Shown here: piece by piece, positions 26,598-35,695 of the stretch
How the letters are laid out: every line of letters starts with the position of its first letter
Position numbering within the stretch: position 1 is the first letter of the stretch
Source: UBA11986 sp031402435
Lineage (GTDB): Bacteria; Bacteroidota; Ignavibacteria; UBA10030; UBA6906
Reading direction: 5' to 3'
DNA: 64,000 nucleotides
Assembly (NCBI GenBank): GCA_031402435.1
Contig: JANNSJ010000058.1
Coordinates: forward strand, 196,928-260,927
Notes under the pieces: generated by a model
What the model was told of the DNA's origin: nothing
The model's input: only the letters and a program-made list of their open reading frames with translations
Databases searched by the model: none
Program-made: the position numbers and the translations under genes

Positions 26598-27230
26598 CTA
26601 TTTTAGGATTTCACCTGTCTCGCGACTCCAGAAGAGCAAATCAAGCTCATCCATTGTAATCCCGATCGTTCTGGAGAACTGCATGAACTTCTGTTCAATC
26701 GTCTGGTAACGTTTCGGGGTCAGTGTCGTTGGAAGCGATCTGATAACGTTATGTCGCTTCAAGTTCTTTAGGATATGCCTGTCGAGGATTGCCAGATTCC
26801 GGTGTCCGATGTTCCTCAGGAAGTGGGACGACTCCTTCCATCCGAGTCCCTTTACATTCTTCACAAGCCAGACACGGAGTTCTTCGCTTGTGTATCCATT
26901 GCAAAGCGCCGAGTGGATTTCCGGGAATTTGCGCTTTGCCTCCTTGAGATGTTTCCCCTTTGTATTGTGGAAGCGTATATAAAAATCCTTCTGGTGTAAC
27001 AGCGTGGCCGGTTCAAGTTCTCGATGCAAGAATCCGGCCTCTTTCAATGTCGCGACAGCCTTGCCGGCATTCACCGCGCTGGATTGAGGTGTAAGAAGGC
27101 AATACACGAGTTCGTAGAAATATCCTTCCGAGGTCACGTTAGCAAAATCTGCAATACGCTGACGGATGGCGGGCTGCCGTGTAGCAAATTCCTGCTGTAG
27201 CTCTTCAAGCTCTTTGTAGGTTGAGGACAT
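26598..27230 (-). CDS. 8-oxoguanine DNA glycosylase/AP lyase, Ogg2 (archaeal) type
   Basis: Base-excision enzyme of 210 aa removing oxidised guanine. Helix-hairpin-helix region KGLGWKESSHFLRNIG contains catalytic K132, and D150 in ILDRHIL lies 18 residues later, the spacing of Ogg2 enzymes. Unlike MutY it has no Fe-S cluster. ATG 27230 overlaps the mutY stop (TAATG), which I prefer to an upstream start inside mutY. Together with mutT and mutY it forms a complete oxidised-guanine defence operon. Confidence 0.88.
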   Translation of the reverse strand: MSSTYKELEELQQEFATRQPAIRQRIADFANVTSEGYFYELVYCLLTPQSSAVNAGKAVATLKEAGFLHRELEPATLLHQKDFYIRFHNTKGKHLKEAKRKFPEIHSALCNGYTSEELRVWLVKNVKGLGWKESSHFLRNIGHRNLAILDRHILKNLKRHNVIRSLPTTLTPKRYQTIEQKFMQFSRTIGITMDELDLLFWSRETGEILK

Positions 27231-28189
27231 TATGCGAGTCCGATTCTTCGCTCGTTCCATGTTCCTTTTGGTGTTTGCACGATCACTCCGTCCTTTTCGA
27301 GTCCCGCGAGAAGCGATTCAAGCCAGGCTTTGCTCTTCGCGGAGTATTTCGGGTGAATCGCTTTTCCTATTACGTCGGGGCGAAGTTGCTGCTGATGTGT
27401 TCTGAGTGTCTCAACGATTCTTCCGCGATAGATCCGGTTCGGTATTCCATCCATTGACGGCTCTTGCCTTGCCTTCCTGGAAGGGACCCGTTTCATGTAA
27501 TTGCGCGATCGGCATAATGTCTTCACCGGACAGTCATTGCACAACGGTACACGTGTCGTGCAGATCGTTGCGCCCAAGTCCATCAACGCCTGGTTCCAAT
27601 CATATGCACCAACCTTTGGTACGAGGACGTCAGCCAGTGTCCAGATCTCCCGTTCAGGCTTCATGTCGGTATTCGTTTTCATGCGCCAGAAGATTCTGGA
27701 GAGCACCCGTCGCACATTGATGTCGACGATCGGGACATTCTTCCGGAACGCAGATGATAGAAGAGCGTTTGCCGTGTACCGTCCGATTCCCGGAAGCGTG
27801 ACGAGCTCTTCGTATGTTTGCGGAAACTTGCCGCCGAGCTGCTGTACAATTCTCATTGCCAGTTGATGCAAGCGGACGGCGCGGTTATTGTATCCCATGC
27901 CCTGCCATGCGATCACGACATCTCGTTGGCGTGCCGCTGCAAGAGTCTTGATGGTGGGAAACCGCTGCAGGAACTCGGGGTATTTCACCAGCACGCGGCT
28001 CACTTGAGTCTGTTGAAGCATCACTTCAGAAATAAGGATGCGGTACGGGTTGGCAATGTTGCGCCATGGGAGCGAGCGGCCTTGACGCGAATACCAGCGC
28101 AGGATTGCTCGAACGAGCGCGGAGCGTCGCCGAGTGTCAGACCGGGGTATCCCGGTACGTCGTATAGTGTTTGGGGTTCTCTTTTGCAT
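27230..28189 (-). CDS. mutY: A/G-specific adenine DNA glycosylase MutY
   Basis: Removes adenine mispaired with 8-oxoguanine. At 319 aa it contains catalytic E55 (ISEVMLQQTQ), the HhH LPGIGRYTANAL, D156 (PIVDINVRRV) and four Fe-S cysteines spaced C-x6-C-x2-C-x5-C. The C-terminal part is shorter than the usual NUDIX-like recognition domain and instead resembles a small winged helix (RIYRGRIVETLRTHQQQL). Its annotated start overlaps the mutT-like gene by 53 bp; no better internal start is obvious. Coupled to the next gene by TAATG. Confidence 0.93.
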   Translation of the reverse strand: MQKRTPNTIRRTGIPRSDTRRRSALVRAILRWYSRQGRSLPWRNIANPYRILISEVMLQQTQVSRVLVKYPEFLQRFPTIKTLAAARQRDVVIAWQGMGYNNRAVRLHQLAMRIVQQLGGKFPQTYEELVTLPGIGRYTANALLSSAFRKNVPIVDINVRRVLSRIFWRMKTNTDMKPEREIWTLADVLVPKVGAYDWNQALMDLGATICTTRVPLCNDCPVKTLCRSRNYMKRVPSRKARQEPSMDGIPNRIYRGRIVETLRTHQQQLRPDVIGKAIHPKYSAKSKAWLESLLAGLEKDGVIVQTPKGTWNERRIGLA

Positions 28190-28589
28190 TCGAGACGAGG
28201 AACTCTACTGCTTTCCGATTTCCTTCAAGGATATCCATGGCTTCCAACTCCACCGGTGCAACCCATCGGATTTGCTCGAAGGCATGGTTTACAGGTGTTC
28301 CCGTAAAACTTTGAATCAAAAAGTAAAACACGTTGAAAGTACTCTCTGCCGTTGGCCGTGATGTTCCCTCGGAGTACACCCATTCCTGATCGAACAACTC
28401 GCGCTCAACGACGGCTTCAATCCCCAGTTCCTCCTGAAGTTCACGAACCACAGCGGCTTCCGGTGTTTCTTCGTTTTCGACCTTGCCGCCGGGAAATTCC
28501 CATTTTAGCGGAAACCGAGCGTCGCGTTTGCGCTGGCAGGCGAGAACAAATCCATTTTGAGTGATTATGCCGACTGCAACTTGTTTCAT
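28137..28589 (-). CDS. mutT: MutT-like NUDIX hydrolase (8-oxo-dGTP diphosphatase)
   Basis: A 150-aa NUDIX protein predicted to clear 8-oxo-dGTP from the nucleotide pool. The Nudix box is complete: GGKVENEETPEAAVVRELQE followed by ELG. The N-terminal KQVAVGIITQNGFVLACQR and WEFPGGK are MutT-like. ATG 28589 chosen because translation from 28631 adds a non-conserved tail. First gene of the mutT-mutY-ogg2 series. Confidence 0.9.
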   Translation of the reverse strand: MKQVAVGIITQNGFVLACQRKRDARFPLKWEFPGGKVENEETPEAAVVRELQEELGIEAVVERELFDQEWVYSEGTSRPTAESTFNVFYFLIQSFTGTPVNHAFEQIRWVAPVELEAMDILEGNRKAVEFLVSNAKENPKHYTTYRDTPV

Positions 28590-28775
28590 GGGTGCAAGAT
28601 ATGGAAAAATGACCTTAAATCCCAAAGCCACAGTGTTGACTTTCTCGGCGAAGAGTGCTAAGCTTTATCAAGCGATTCCATCAGTCATAACATCGCTCAA
28701 TCAGTTCATTACCATAACAGCCCCTCGATTCTGATCCATGCAGATGCGAGGTTTTTTTTTGTTTGTCACAACCGG

Positions 28776-30380
28776 ATGCTTATGATACGACGTATTCAAA
28801 AGTACTTGCCTTTGATTGGGGGTCTCCTCCTTTTTTGTGGGATTGCGCAGGCGCAGTACCAGAACATCCGGGTAAGCCTTCCCACGGCAAACGATCCGGA
28901 GGAGGTGAGTATTGCAATCAACCCGACTAACCCGCTGAACCTTGCTGCTGGGGCGAATCTCAACTACTATTATTACTCAACGAACGGCGGATTGAACTGG
29001 TCACAGGGAAGACTCACTTCGGCATCGTATGGCGTCTGGGGTGATCCATGCCTGACCTATGATGCACTCGGCAATTTGTATTACGGTCATCTCTCGAACC
29101 CAGCTTCACCCGGTTATTGGATTGACAGAATCGTTGTGCAAAAGTCCACGAATGGTGGAGTAAGCTGGAACACGGGAACGGGCATCGGATTCAATCCGCC
29201 ACGGAAGAACCAGGACAAGGAATGGCTCATTGCGGATATGACCAACTCATCGTTCAGAAACAATCTCTACGTGTCCTGGACCGAGTTTGATGAATACGGA
29301 AGCGCTTCAGCAACCGACAGTACGCGGATACTCTTCTCTCGCTCAACTGATGCAGGAAGTATCTGGAGCACGCCGGTGCGTGTGAGTGACCGCGCTGGCG
29401 ACTGTGTCGATGAGGACAATACTGTTGAAGGGGCGGTGCCTGCAGTTGGCCCAAATGGCGAGGTCTACACTGCATGGGCAGGACCGCTTGGCATCATGTT
29501 TGACAAATCCTCCGATGCCGGCGTCTCGTGGGGAACAGATGTGTTTGTCTCTGATCAACCGGGTGGGTGGGATTACATGATACCCGGCATCTACCGCTGC
29601 AATGGTTTGCCAATCACTGTCTGCGATATCAGCAACTCGCAATTCCGTGGTACCATTTACGTGAACTGGACCGATCAGCGGAATGGACTGGGCAATACGG
29701 ATGTCTTCATGGCGAAGTCAACCAATGGGGGTGTAACATGGTCTTCTGCGAAGAGGGTGAACGACGATCTCACCACGGCCCAGCAATTCTTTAGCTGGAT
29801 GACAATCGACCAAGCCACCGGTTTCGTCTATGTTGTATTCTATGACCGGCGCGCCACGCAGGGAAACGCAACGGATGTGTTTGTTGCCCGGTCAACGGAT
29901 GGCGGCGAAACGTTTACAAATTTCAAGGTGAGTCTATCATCATTCACACCGACATCGGGAGTCTTTTTCGGCGATTACACCGGTATCGCGGCGGACAATG
30001 GGAAGGTCTATCCGATTTGGATGCGATTGGATGGAAGTGTCCTCAGTGTTTGGACGGCTATCGTGAACGACACAACAACAGTTGGTGTGCCGAATGAAAA
30101 TGGCCACGCAACTTCATTTGCACTCTTACAGAATTATCCCAATCCCTTTAACCCTTCGACCATGATCCGGTTCAACCTTCTCTCACGGGAACATGTCACA
30201 CTTGTCGTGTTTGATCTGTTGGGCCGTGAGATTACAACGCTTGTCGATCGTGTGGTTGATCCCGGCGAACATACTGTTGTCTTTTCGGCGTGGGACTACA
30301 ACATATCGAGTGGCACGTACTTCTATCGTATGAAAGCAGGGAGTTTCGTGCAGACAAGAAAATTTGTGTTGTTGGAATAG
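28776..30380 (+). CDS. Secreted BNR/sialidase-fold protein with T9SS sorting domain
   Basis: A 534-aa surface or secreted protein. Signal peptide to about residue 27 (AQAQ), then a beta-propeller with repeated BNR/Asp-box motifs (YYSTNGGLNW, KSTNGGVSW, RSTDAGSIW, KSSDAGVSWG, KSTNGGVTW, RSTDGGETF), then a type IX sorting domain (NYPNPFNPSTMI to FVLLE). Sialidase catalytic residues cannot be assigned, so call it a sialidase-fold protein. Start could be ATG 28776 or 28782. A T-tract lies just upstream. Confidence 0.87.
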   Translation: MLMIRRIQKYLPLIGGLLLFCGIAQAQYQNIRVSLPTANDPEEVSIAINPTNPLNLAAGANLNYYYYSTNGGLNWSQGRLTSASYGVWGDPCLTYDALGNLYYGHLSNPASPGYWIDRIVVQKSTNGGVSWNTGTGIGFNPPRKNQDKEWLIADMTNSSFRNNLYVSWTEFDEYGSASATDSTRILFSRSTDAGSIWSTPVRVSDRAGDCVDEDNTVEGAVPAVGPNGEVYTAWAGPLGIMFDKSSDAGVSWGTDVFVSDQPGGWDYMIPGIYRCNGLPITVCDISNSQFRGTIYVNWTDQRNGLGNTDVFMAKSTNGGVTWSSAKRVNDDLTTAQQFFSWMTIDQATGFVYVVFYDRRATQGNATDVFVARSTDGGETFTNFKVSLSSFTPTSGVFFGDYTGIAADNGKVYPIWMRLDGSVLSVWTAIVNDTTTVGVPNENGHATSFALLQNYPNPFNPSTMIRFNLLSREHVTLVVFDLLGREITTLVDRVVDPGEHTVVFSAWDYNISSGTYFYRMKAGSFVQTRKFVLLE

Positions 30381-30438
30381 ATTCGACTCGCTGTTTATAA
30401 CTGAAGTAAGCGCACATCCAATCATAAGGACACAAATC

Positions 30439-32739
30439 ATGAGGAACATTCTTCCGCTTTTTATTGCGATCACCCTCTTCATCTCGAGTATCAGTATGGC
30501 CCAGGACAACAGCCTGAAAGCCTCTGTCCAATGCTCCATGAAGAAAATGTCGATGGCATATCCGCTTGACCTCGGCGACTCACCGAACACGCCAAAGCAC
30601 TCGTTTGATGTTCTCAACTACAAACTGAATCTTGATATCCGGAACTGCTTTCTCACTCCGTTTCCCAAGTCCTTCAGTGCGAGCAACGAGATAACATGCC
30701 GGGCCGATACAGCGCTCAACAGTATAACACTCAACGCCGTGAACACATCGCTCGTGATCGATTCCATAAAACTTGCTGCGGTTTCGTTTACGCACGTTTC
30801 CAATATCCTCTCTATCAACCTGGACAGAACGTATGCTGTCGGCGAGACGGTTGTTGTCAAGATATTCTATCGTCACAACAATGTCACTGACGCTGCTTTC
30901 TACGTCAGCAACGGAATGGTGTTTACTGATGCCGAGCCGGAAGGTGCGCGCAAATGGTTTCCATGCTGGGACAAGCCTTCGGACAAAGCAACATTGGACC
31001 TGACGGCAAAGACCCCTGCGACCGTGAAGCTCGGCTCAAATGGAAGGCTTGCAGACTCAACAACTGTCGGAGATACGACATGGTTTCATTGGGTAAGTCG
31101 TGATCCACTCCCGACATACCTTACGGTGATATCAGCGAAGGTTGGATACAATCTTGACATTGTCTACTGGCGGACGCTCTCGAATCCGAACGACAGCATC
31201 CCGATGCGATTCTACTGGAACGCAGGAGAGAACACGACGAACCTGAACAATATCAAGGCAAAGATCATCCCGATGACAACGCTGTTCTCTCAAAAGTTCG
31301 GTGAGCATCCATTCGAGAAGAATGGTTTTGCCACGCTGAACAGTCAATTCACCTGGGGGGGCATGGAAAACCAAACACTGACAAGTTTGTGTCCGAATTG
31401 CTGGAGCGAGAATCTTGTTTCACATGAATATGCTCACCAATGGTTCGGCGACATGATCACATGCGGTACGTGGGCGGATATCTGGTTGAACGAAGGCTTT
31501 GCAACGTACTGTGAAGCGTTGTGGTATGAATATACCGGCGGATACTCGAGCTACAAGAGTGATATTCTCAGTGACGCAAGCGGCTACCTTGGTTCGAATC
31601 CGGGTCGCGCAATGTATATGCCGGCCTGGGTGAATACCACCCCTTCGACGAATGAGTTGTTTAACACTGCCGTTACATACAACAAGGGGGCGTGTGTCCT
31701 TCACATGCTGAGGTATACGCTGGGGGATTCGATGTTCTTCGATGTGTTGAAGTCGTATGCGACGGATGCAGTCAATTTCAAGTACGGCACCGTCGTCACT
31801 GCAGACTTTGTCACCAAGGTGAGTCAGGTGGCCGGGCAGGATATGAGCTGGTTCTTTACATGGGTCTACCAGCCAAACCATGCCGTGTATGGCAACACAT
31901 ACAATATTACCAATCTCGGTGGAGGACAGTGGCAGGTCGCGTTCAAGGCGCGACAAACACAGACCAACGCCGCGTTCTTCCCGATGCCTCTCACGCTGAA
32001 GATCTCATTTTCGACAGGTTCGGATACGACGTTTCGAGTGATGAACAATGTCAACAACCAGGTGTTTGCATTCCGGTTCGGTCGCCAACCGACAACACTG
32101 GCGTTTGATCCGAACAATGACATTGTAATCAAGCAGGGAAGTACAACCGTTGGCTCGACGCTCAGCGCACCGACTCTTGTCTCTCCGCTGCCCGGTTCAA
32201 TTTCTCCGGCTGCCCAGACAGTCTTTATCTGGAACCAAGTGCCCTCAGCGACGACTTATCGACAGCAGCTTGCCACCAATGTAGGTTTTACCACAATTGT
32301 GTATGAAGATTCGATGCTCACCGATACAGTGTCATTTTCTGGTCAGCTTGCCGTCTCGACGGTTTACTTCTGGAGAGTTAGGGCGGAGAATGGTGGTGGA
32401 ACAACGGCCTGGTCCACGACGTGGAGCTTCACGTCTGGGACAATGTCGGGAGTGGGGGATGAGAAGAACATCCCTCGTGAATTCAATCTTAGCCAGAACT
32501 ATCCCAATCCATTCAATCCTTCCACCATCATCACATATGGATTACCTCACCGGTCCCGTGTCAGTTTAGGGATATTCAACCTTCTCGGTCAACGGGTTGC
32601 TTTGCTCGATGAGGGAGAACGCGAGGCGGGATACCACAATGTCAGGTTTGATGGGAAATCCATGGCAAGCGGTGTCTATCTCTACAGAATACAGGCGGGA
32701 GAGTTCGTGCAGACGCGGAAGTTAATTTTGATGAAGTAG
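30439..32739 (+). CDS. Secreted M1-family aminopeptidase with T9SS sorting domain
   Basis: A 766-aa zinc aminopeptidase. Signal peptide MRNILPLFIAITLFISSISMA; GGMEN exopeptidase motif near residue 309; zinc site HEYAH at 329-333 with the third ligand E352 in NEGFATY. A fibronectin-like domain (about 590-680) precedes the sorting domain (NYPNPFNPSTII to KLILMK). The upstream in-frame extension to 30364 overlaps the previous gene and lacks a signal peptide. Likely degrades peptides outside the cell, complementing the transporter type seen at 1318. Confidence 0.93.
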   Translation: MRNILPLFIAITLFISSISMAQDNSLKASVQCSMKKMSMAYPLDLGDSPNTPKHSFDVLNYKLNLDIRNCFLTPFPKSFSASNEITCRADTALNSITLNAVNTSLVIDSIKLAAVSFTHVSNILSINLDRTYAVGETVVVKIFYRHNNVTDAAFYVSNGMVFTDAEPEGARKWFPCWDKPSDKATLDLTAKTPATVKLGSNGRLADSTTVGDTTWFHWVSRDPLPTYLTVISAKVGYNLDIVYWRTLSNPNDSIPMRFYWNAGENTTNLNNIKAKIIPMTTLFSQKFGEHPFEKNGFATLNSQFTWGGMENQTLTSLCPNCWSENLVSHEYAHQWFGDMITCGTWADIWLNEGFATYCEALWYEYTGGYSSYKSDILSDASGYLGSNPGRAMYMPAWVNTTPSTNELFNTAVTYNKGACVLHMLRYTLGDSMFFDVLKSYATDAVNFKYGTVVTADFVTKVSQVAGQDMSWFFTWVYQPNHAVYGNTYNITNLGGGQWQVAFKARQTQTNAAFFPMPLTLKISFSTGSDTTFRVMNNVNNQVFAFRFGRQPTTLAFDPNNDIVIKQGSTTVGSTLSAPTLVSPLPGSISPAAQTVFIWNQVPSATTYRQQLATNVGFTTIVYEDSMLTDTVSFSGQLAVSTVYFWRVRAENGGGTTAWSTTWSFTSGTMSGVGDEKNIPREFNLSQNYPNPFNPSTIITYGLPHRSRVSLGIFNLLGQRVALLDEGEREAGYHNVRFDGKSMASGVYLYRIQAGEFVQTRKLILMK

Positions 32740-32762
32740 ACGATTCCAACCATGCAAGTGAG

Positions 32763-32793
32763 AGCGCTCCGGTAAATACGGGGCGCTTTCGTT
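32763..32793 (+). terminator. Terminator between M1 peptidase and folA
   Basis: Stem AGCGCTCC/GGGGCGCT (one G-U pair) at 32763-32787 followed by TTCGTTTT; lies between converging genes. Confidence 0.6.
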
Positions 32794-32794
32794 T

Positions 32795-33262
32795 TCAGGC
32801 GATCCTCACGTAGTCCACGAATTCATACCCTTCCCGCTTCTCTCGTCCGATAACTTTGAAGTTGCGTGACAGCAGCTCTTCGTACTCGGGAAAGTATGCA
32901 TCGCCTTCAACAGTCTGATCTACAAACGTCAAATATAATTCATCCGCATTGCAAAGTGTTTCCGCGTAGATCTGTGCCCCACCGATGACGAAGACATGTT
33001 CTTGATCCTTCAACGCTGCGAGGGCCGCGTCCATACTTGCATAACACTCGATACCGGGGATCGGTGTGGATGTAATGACGACGTTTCTGCGATTGGAAAG
33101 TGGCTTGCCGATTGACTCCCATGTCTTTCGCCCCATCAGGATAGTATGTCCCGTGGTGAGACGTTTGAACCGTTTGAGGTCTTCTGAAATGTGCCAGGAA
33201 AGTTTGCCGCCTTTGCCGATGACGCGGTTATTTGCAATAGCGGCGATGATGGCGAGTTTCAC
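32795..33262 (-). CDS. folA: Dihydrofolate reductase
   Basis: A 155-aa NADPH-dependent enzyme regenerating tetrahydrofolate. Motifs: IAAIANNRVIGKGGKLSWH at the N-terminus, GRKTWESIGKPLSNRRNVV and FVIGGAQIYAETL. It overlaps thyA by 4 bp, the common thyA-folA arrangement in which DHFR recycles the dihydrofolate made by thymidylate synthase. Confidence 0.96.
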   Translation of the reverse strand: MKLAIIAAIANNRVIGKGGKLSWHISEDLKRFKRLTTGHTILMGRKTWESIGKPLSNRRNVVITSTPIPGIECYASMDAALAALKDQEHVFVIGGAQIYAETLCNADELYLTFVDQTVEGDAYFPEYEELLSRNFKVIGREKREGYEFVDYVRIA

Positions 33263-34071
33263 ACTGCGACCTCGAACTTGATCGGCTCGTAGTACTCGTA
33301 GCCGACAAGAGTAAAGTCTTCGAATTGCAGTTGGTCAATCGGTTTGCGGGCGATGTCGAGATGCGGAAGATGCTTTGGCGTGCGCTTGAGTTGTTCTTTC
33401 AGTCCGTCGATATGGTTGACGTAAATGTGTGCGTCGACAATCGTGTGGCTGAAGACGCCGGGCTCAAAACCGGTTTCCTGCGCAATGATTTGTGTGAGCA
33501 GAGAGTAGCAGGCGAGATTGAAGGGAATGCCGAGGGCAATATCGCCGGACCGTTGCGTAAGGTGACAATTGAGTTTGCCATCCTGCACGTTGAATGCGAA
33601 TGTATAGTGGCAGGGAGGAAGCTTGCTGCTATGGGCGTTGCCCGGTTCCCATGCTGTTACCACCATTCGTCGCGAGGTCGGATCGGTCTTCAATAGTTCA
33701 ATCACCTTCCCGATCTGATCGATCTCGACTACTTCGTACTTGCCGGTTTCGGGGTTGATTTGAGCGCTTGGAAAGCGTCGCCAGTAGCGTCCGTAAGCTG
33801 TATCGAGATTGCCGTTGTCGTCAGCCCAAGCATCCCAGATTTTTGTATGCTGTCGGAGATTGCGGATATGATCTTCACCCGAAAGATACCAGAGTACTTC
33901 ATGCAGCATTGATTTGAAGTTTACCTTCTTGGTGGTAAGCAAGGGATACCCTTTGCTCAGATCAACCTTGTAATGCTCTGCAAAACACGAAAGTGTGTCG
34001 ATGTCTGTTCGGTTACTCTTGTAGGTTCCGTGGGTGAGTACACGCTCGACAAGGTCAAGATATTCCCGCAT
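33259..34071 (-). CDS. thyA: Thymidylate synthase
   Basis: A 270-aa ThyA-type enzyme making dTMP from dUMP with methylene-tetrahydrofolate. Catalytic C154 is in KLPPCHYTFAFNV; the folate/dUMP motif QRSGDIALGIPFN and HIYVNHIDGLKEQ are intact. Standard length. Translationally coupled to folA. Confidence 0.97.
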   Translation of the reverse strand: MREYLDLVERVLTHGTYKSNRTDIDTLSCFAEHYKVDLSKGYPLLTTKKVNFKSMLHEVLWYLSGEDHIRNLRQHTKIWDAWADDNGNLDTAYGRYWRRFPSAQINPETGKYEVVEIDQIGKVIELLKTDPTSRRMVVTAWEPGNAHSSKLPPCHYTFAFNVQDGKLNCHLTQRSGDIALGIPFNLACYSLLTQIIAQETGFEPGVFSHTIVDAHIYVNHIDGLKEQLKRTPKHLPHLDIARKPIDQLQFEDFTLVGYEYYEPIKFEVAV

Positions 34072-34173
34072 TGATTATGCTCCGGGCCAAAGAGAAAGAG
34101 AAGATGAGGCGCTCTTAACTGGAAACAAAATACGGAGAGGGTGATTGAAATGCAATCGGATTTCCGTCCGGGG

Positions 34174-34208
34174 AATATAAACGCCGTCAGGGAATAAACC
34201 TGACGGCG
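34174..34208 (-). terminator. Terminator for the minus-strand BNR gene pair
   Basis: Perfect 10-bp stem CGCCGTCAGG/CCTGACGGCG at 34182-34208 with a 7-nt loop. Read on the minus strand it is followed by TTTATATT, placing it just after the 34238 gene. Confidence 0.7.
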
Positions 34209-34237
34209 GTCTTAAATGAAATCGACGGCTTATCTAC

Positions 34238-35647
34238 CTAACGAAGCAATACCAGTTTCCTTGTTTCCATAAACTGTCCAATCTGGAGTCGGTAAAAGTA
34301 CACGCCGCTTGAGAGGTGAGAAGCATCCAACGTCACTGGGTATTCCCCCGGTTCTTTCACTTCATCCACAAGTGTTGCAACCTCCCGACCCAACACATCG
34401 AAGACTCTCAGACTAATCGACTCTCGACTCTTGACTCTATAAACTATTTTCGTGCTTGGGTTGAACGGGTTGGGGTAGTTTTGATGCACCGAAAACGCTT
34501 TGGGGATTTCTGTAGATGATTGTTGAACGTCTGTGGTGGTCACGGTTCGGCTGTACACAGGGGCGCCATTGTTTTGGTTGAGGAACGCACCGCACCAGAT
34601 TGTGGCAACGGCGCTTGTATAGAGCCCCGTGATTGCGGACATCTGCCTCCCCGCAGGGAGCCCTTGATTGTAGTCGCTCCAAGGTTGCCAGGTACCACCA
34701 CTGCCAATACTCTGGAGAACTCCACCACCACCACCAAGGTTCCTCTCGTATGCAACAGCTTGAAGGTAAACACGGAACCCTAGTACGAACCCCCAGTAGC
34801 CGGCAATCTCGGGGTTTCCAGTGGCGGAATAGATGAGCGCATACACCATTAAACCTATTCCGACCGACGCACTGTAAATCTTGCCGTTCGAAGCGCCTGC
34901 GAAAACTACATCTACAAATCCAGGAGCGGACGCAACAGATGTATCGCGCACAGCAATGAGTGAGACAATTGTATCACCTGTAGCGATTCCCCCACTCCGC
35001 GTCCAACCACCAGTAAGGCTGTTGGTGTAGTACACGCCGTTAGCAGCCGGATTGTCTATGTTCTGTATGGCAGCAAACACTCTTGACGTTATTTGTGGGA
35101 CTACTACAATATCGCGTGTCCATAGATTTCCGATGGCTATTCGGTTGAGTTCCCACGTACCGGAAGTTCCTCCGTTAACATTTCGCAGGATACCGAAGCG
35201 ATTTCCGGCATAAACAATATTCGGACTCGTCGGGTCGAAGGCGATGCAAAAGATATTATCGGCTGTTCCTAGAATCAGAGTGGGAGTCCACGTAGCGCCG
35301 TCGTTCGTGGAATAATAAATCCCCTCGTTGCGTGTGGGGAGATCCCAGACACTTGCGAAGATGATGCCATTTTCTTTCACGGCTATTGTGCGGGCGATGA
35401 AAGCCGGAAACACGCGCGTCCATGTATTTCCACCATCTGTCGAACGATGGACGCCGCCCGTGTCGGCATTGGGCCAGTTGAAACTTCCTGTCGTTGCAAA
35501 CAGGTAGCCGTTGCTCTGTTTCACCACAAGGTCGGTGATGCCGCTTCCTTTGGGTGAGCTTGCTGTTTGCACCCATTGGGCGGCACTGAAAGAGACGGCA
35601 AAGGCCGTAATGAAAGCCACTCGTCCAAAACGCTGCGGCATGTCCAT
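34238..35647 (-). CDS. Secreted BNR-repeat protein with T9SS sorting domain
   Basis: A 469-aa exported protein with signal peptide ending FSAAQW. Propeller repeats of the BNR/sortilin type (HRSTDGGNTWTRVF, YYSTNDGATWTPTL) occupy the N-terminal half; the C-terminus is a type IX sorting domain (NYPNPFNPSTKI to KLVLLR). No catalytic residues identifiable. Its sorting domain is very similar to that of the upstream neighbour (FDVLGREVA, VKEPGEY, SSGVYFYRL), suggesting duplication or gene conversion. Start 35647 or the internal Met at 35641. Confidence 0.86.
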   Translation of the reverse strand: MDMPQRFGRVAFITAFAVSFSAAQWVQTASSPKGSGITDLVVKQSNGYLFATTGSFNWPNADTGGVHRSTDGGNTWTRVFPAFIARTIAVKENGIIFASVWDLPTRNEGIYYSTNDGATWTPTLILGTADNIFCIAFDPTSPNIVYAGNRFGILRNVNGGTSGTWELNRIAIGNLWTRDIVVVPQITSRVFAAIQNIDNPAANGVYYTNSLTGGWTRSGGIATGDTIVSLIAVRDTSVASAPGFVDVVFAGASNGKIYSASVGIGLMVYALIYSATGNPEIAGYWGFVLGFRVYLQAVAYERNLGGGGGVLQSIGSGGTWQPWSDYNQGLPAGRQMSAITGLYTSAVATIWCGAFLNQNNGAPVYSRTVTTTDVQQSSTEIPKAFSVHQNYPNPFNPSTKIVYRVKSRESISLRVFDVLGREVATLVDEVKEPGEYPVTLDASHLSSGVYFYRLQIGQFMETRKLVLLR

Positions 35648-35695
35648 GACTGTCCTCTTGTTGGTTAATGAAGGTTGATGTTCCTCCTACTGTCG

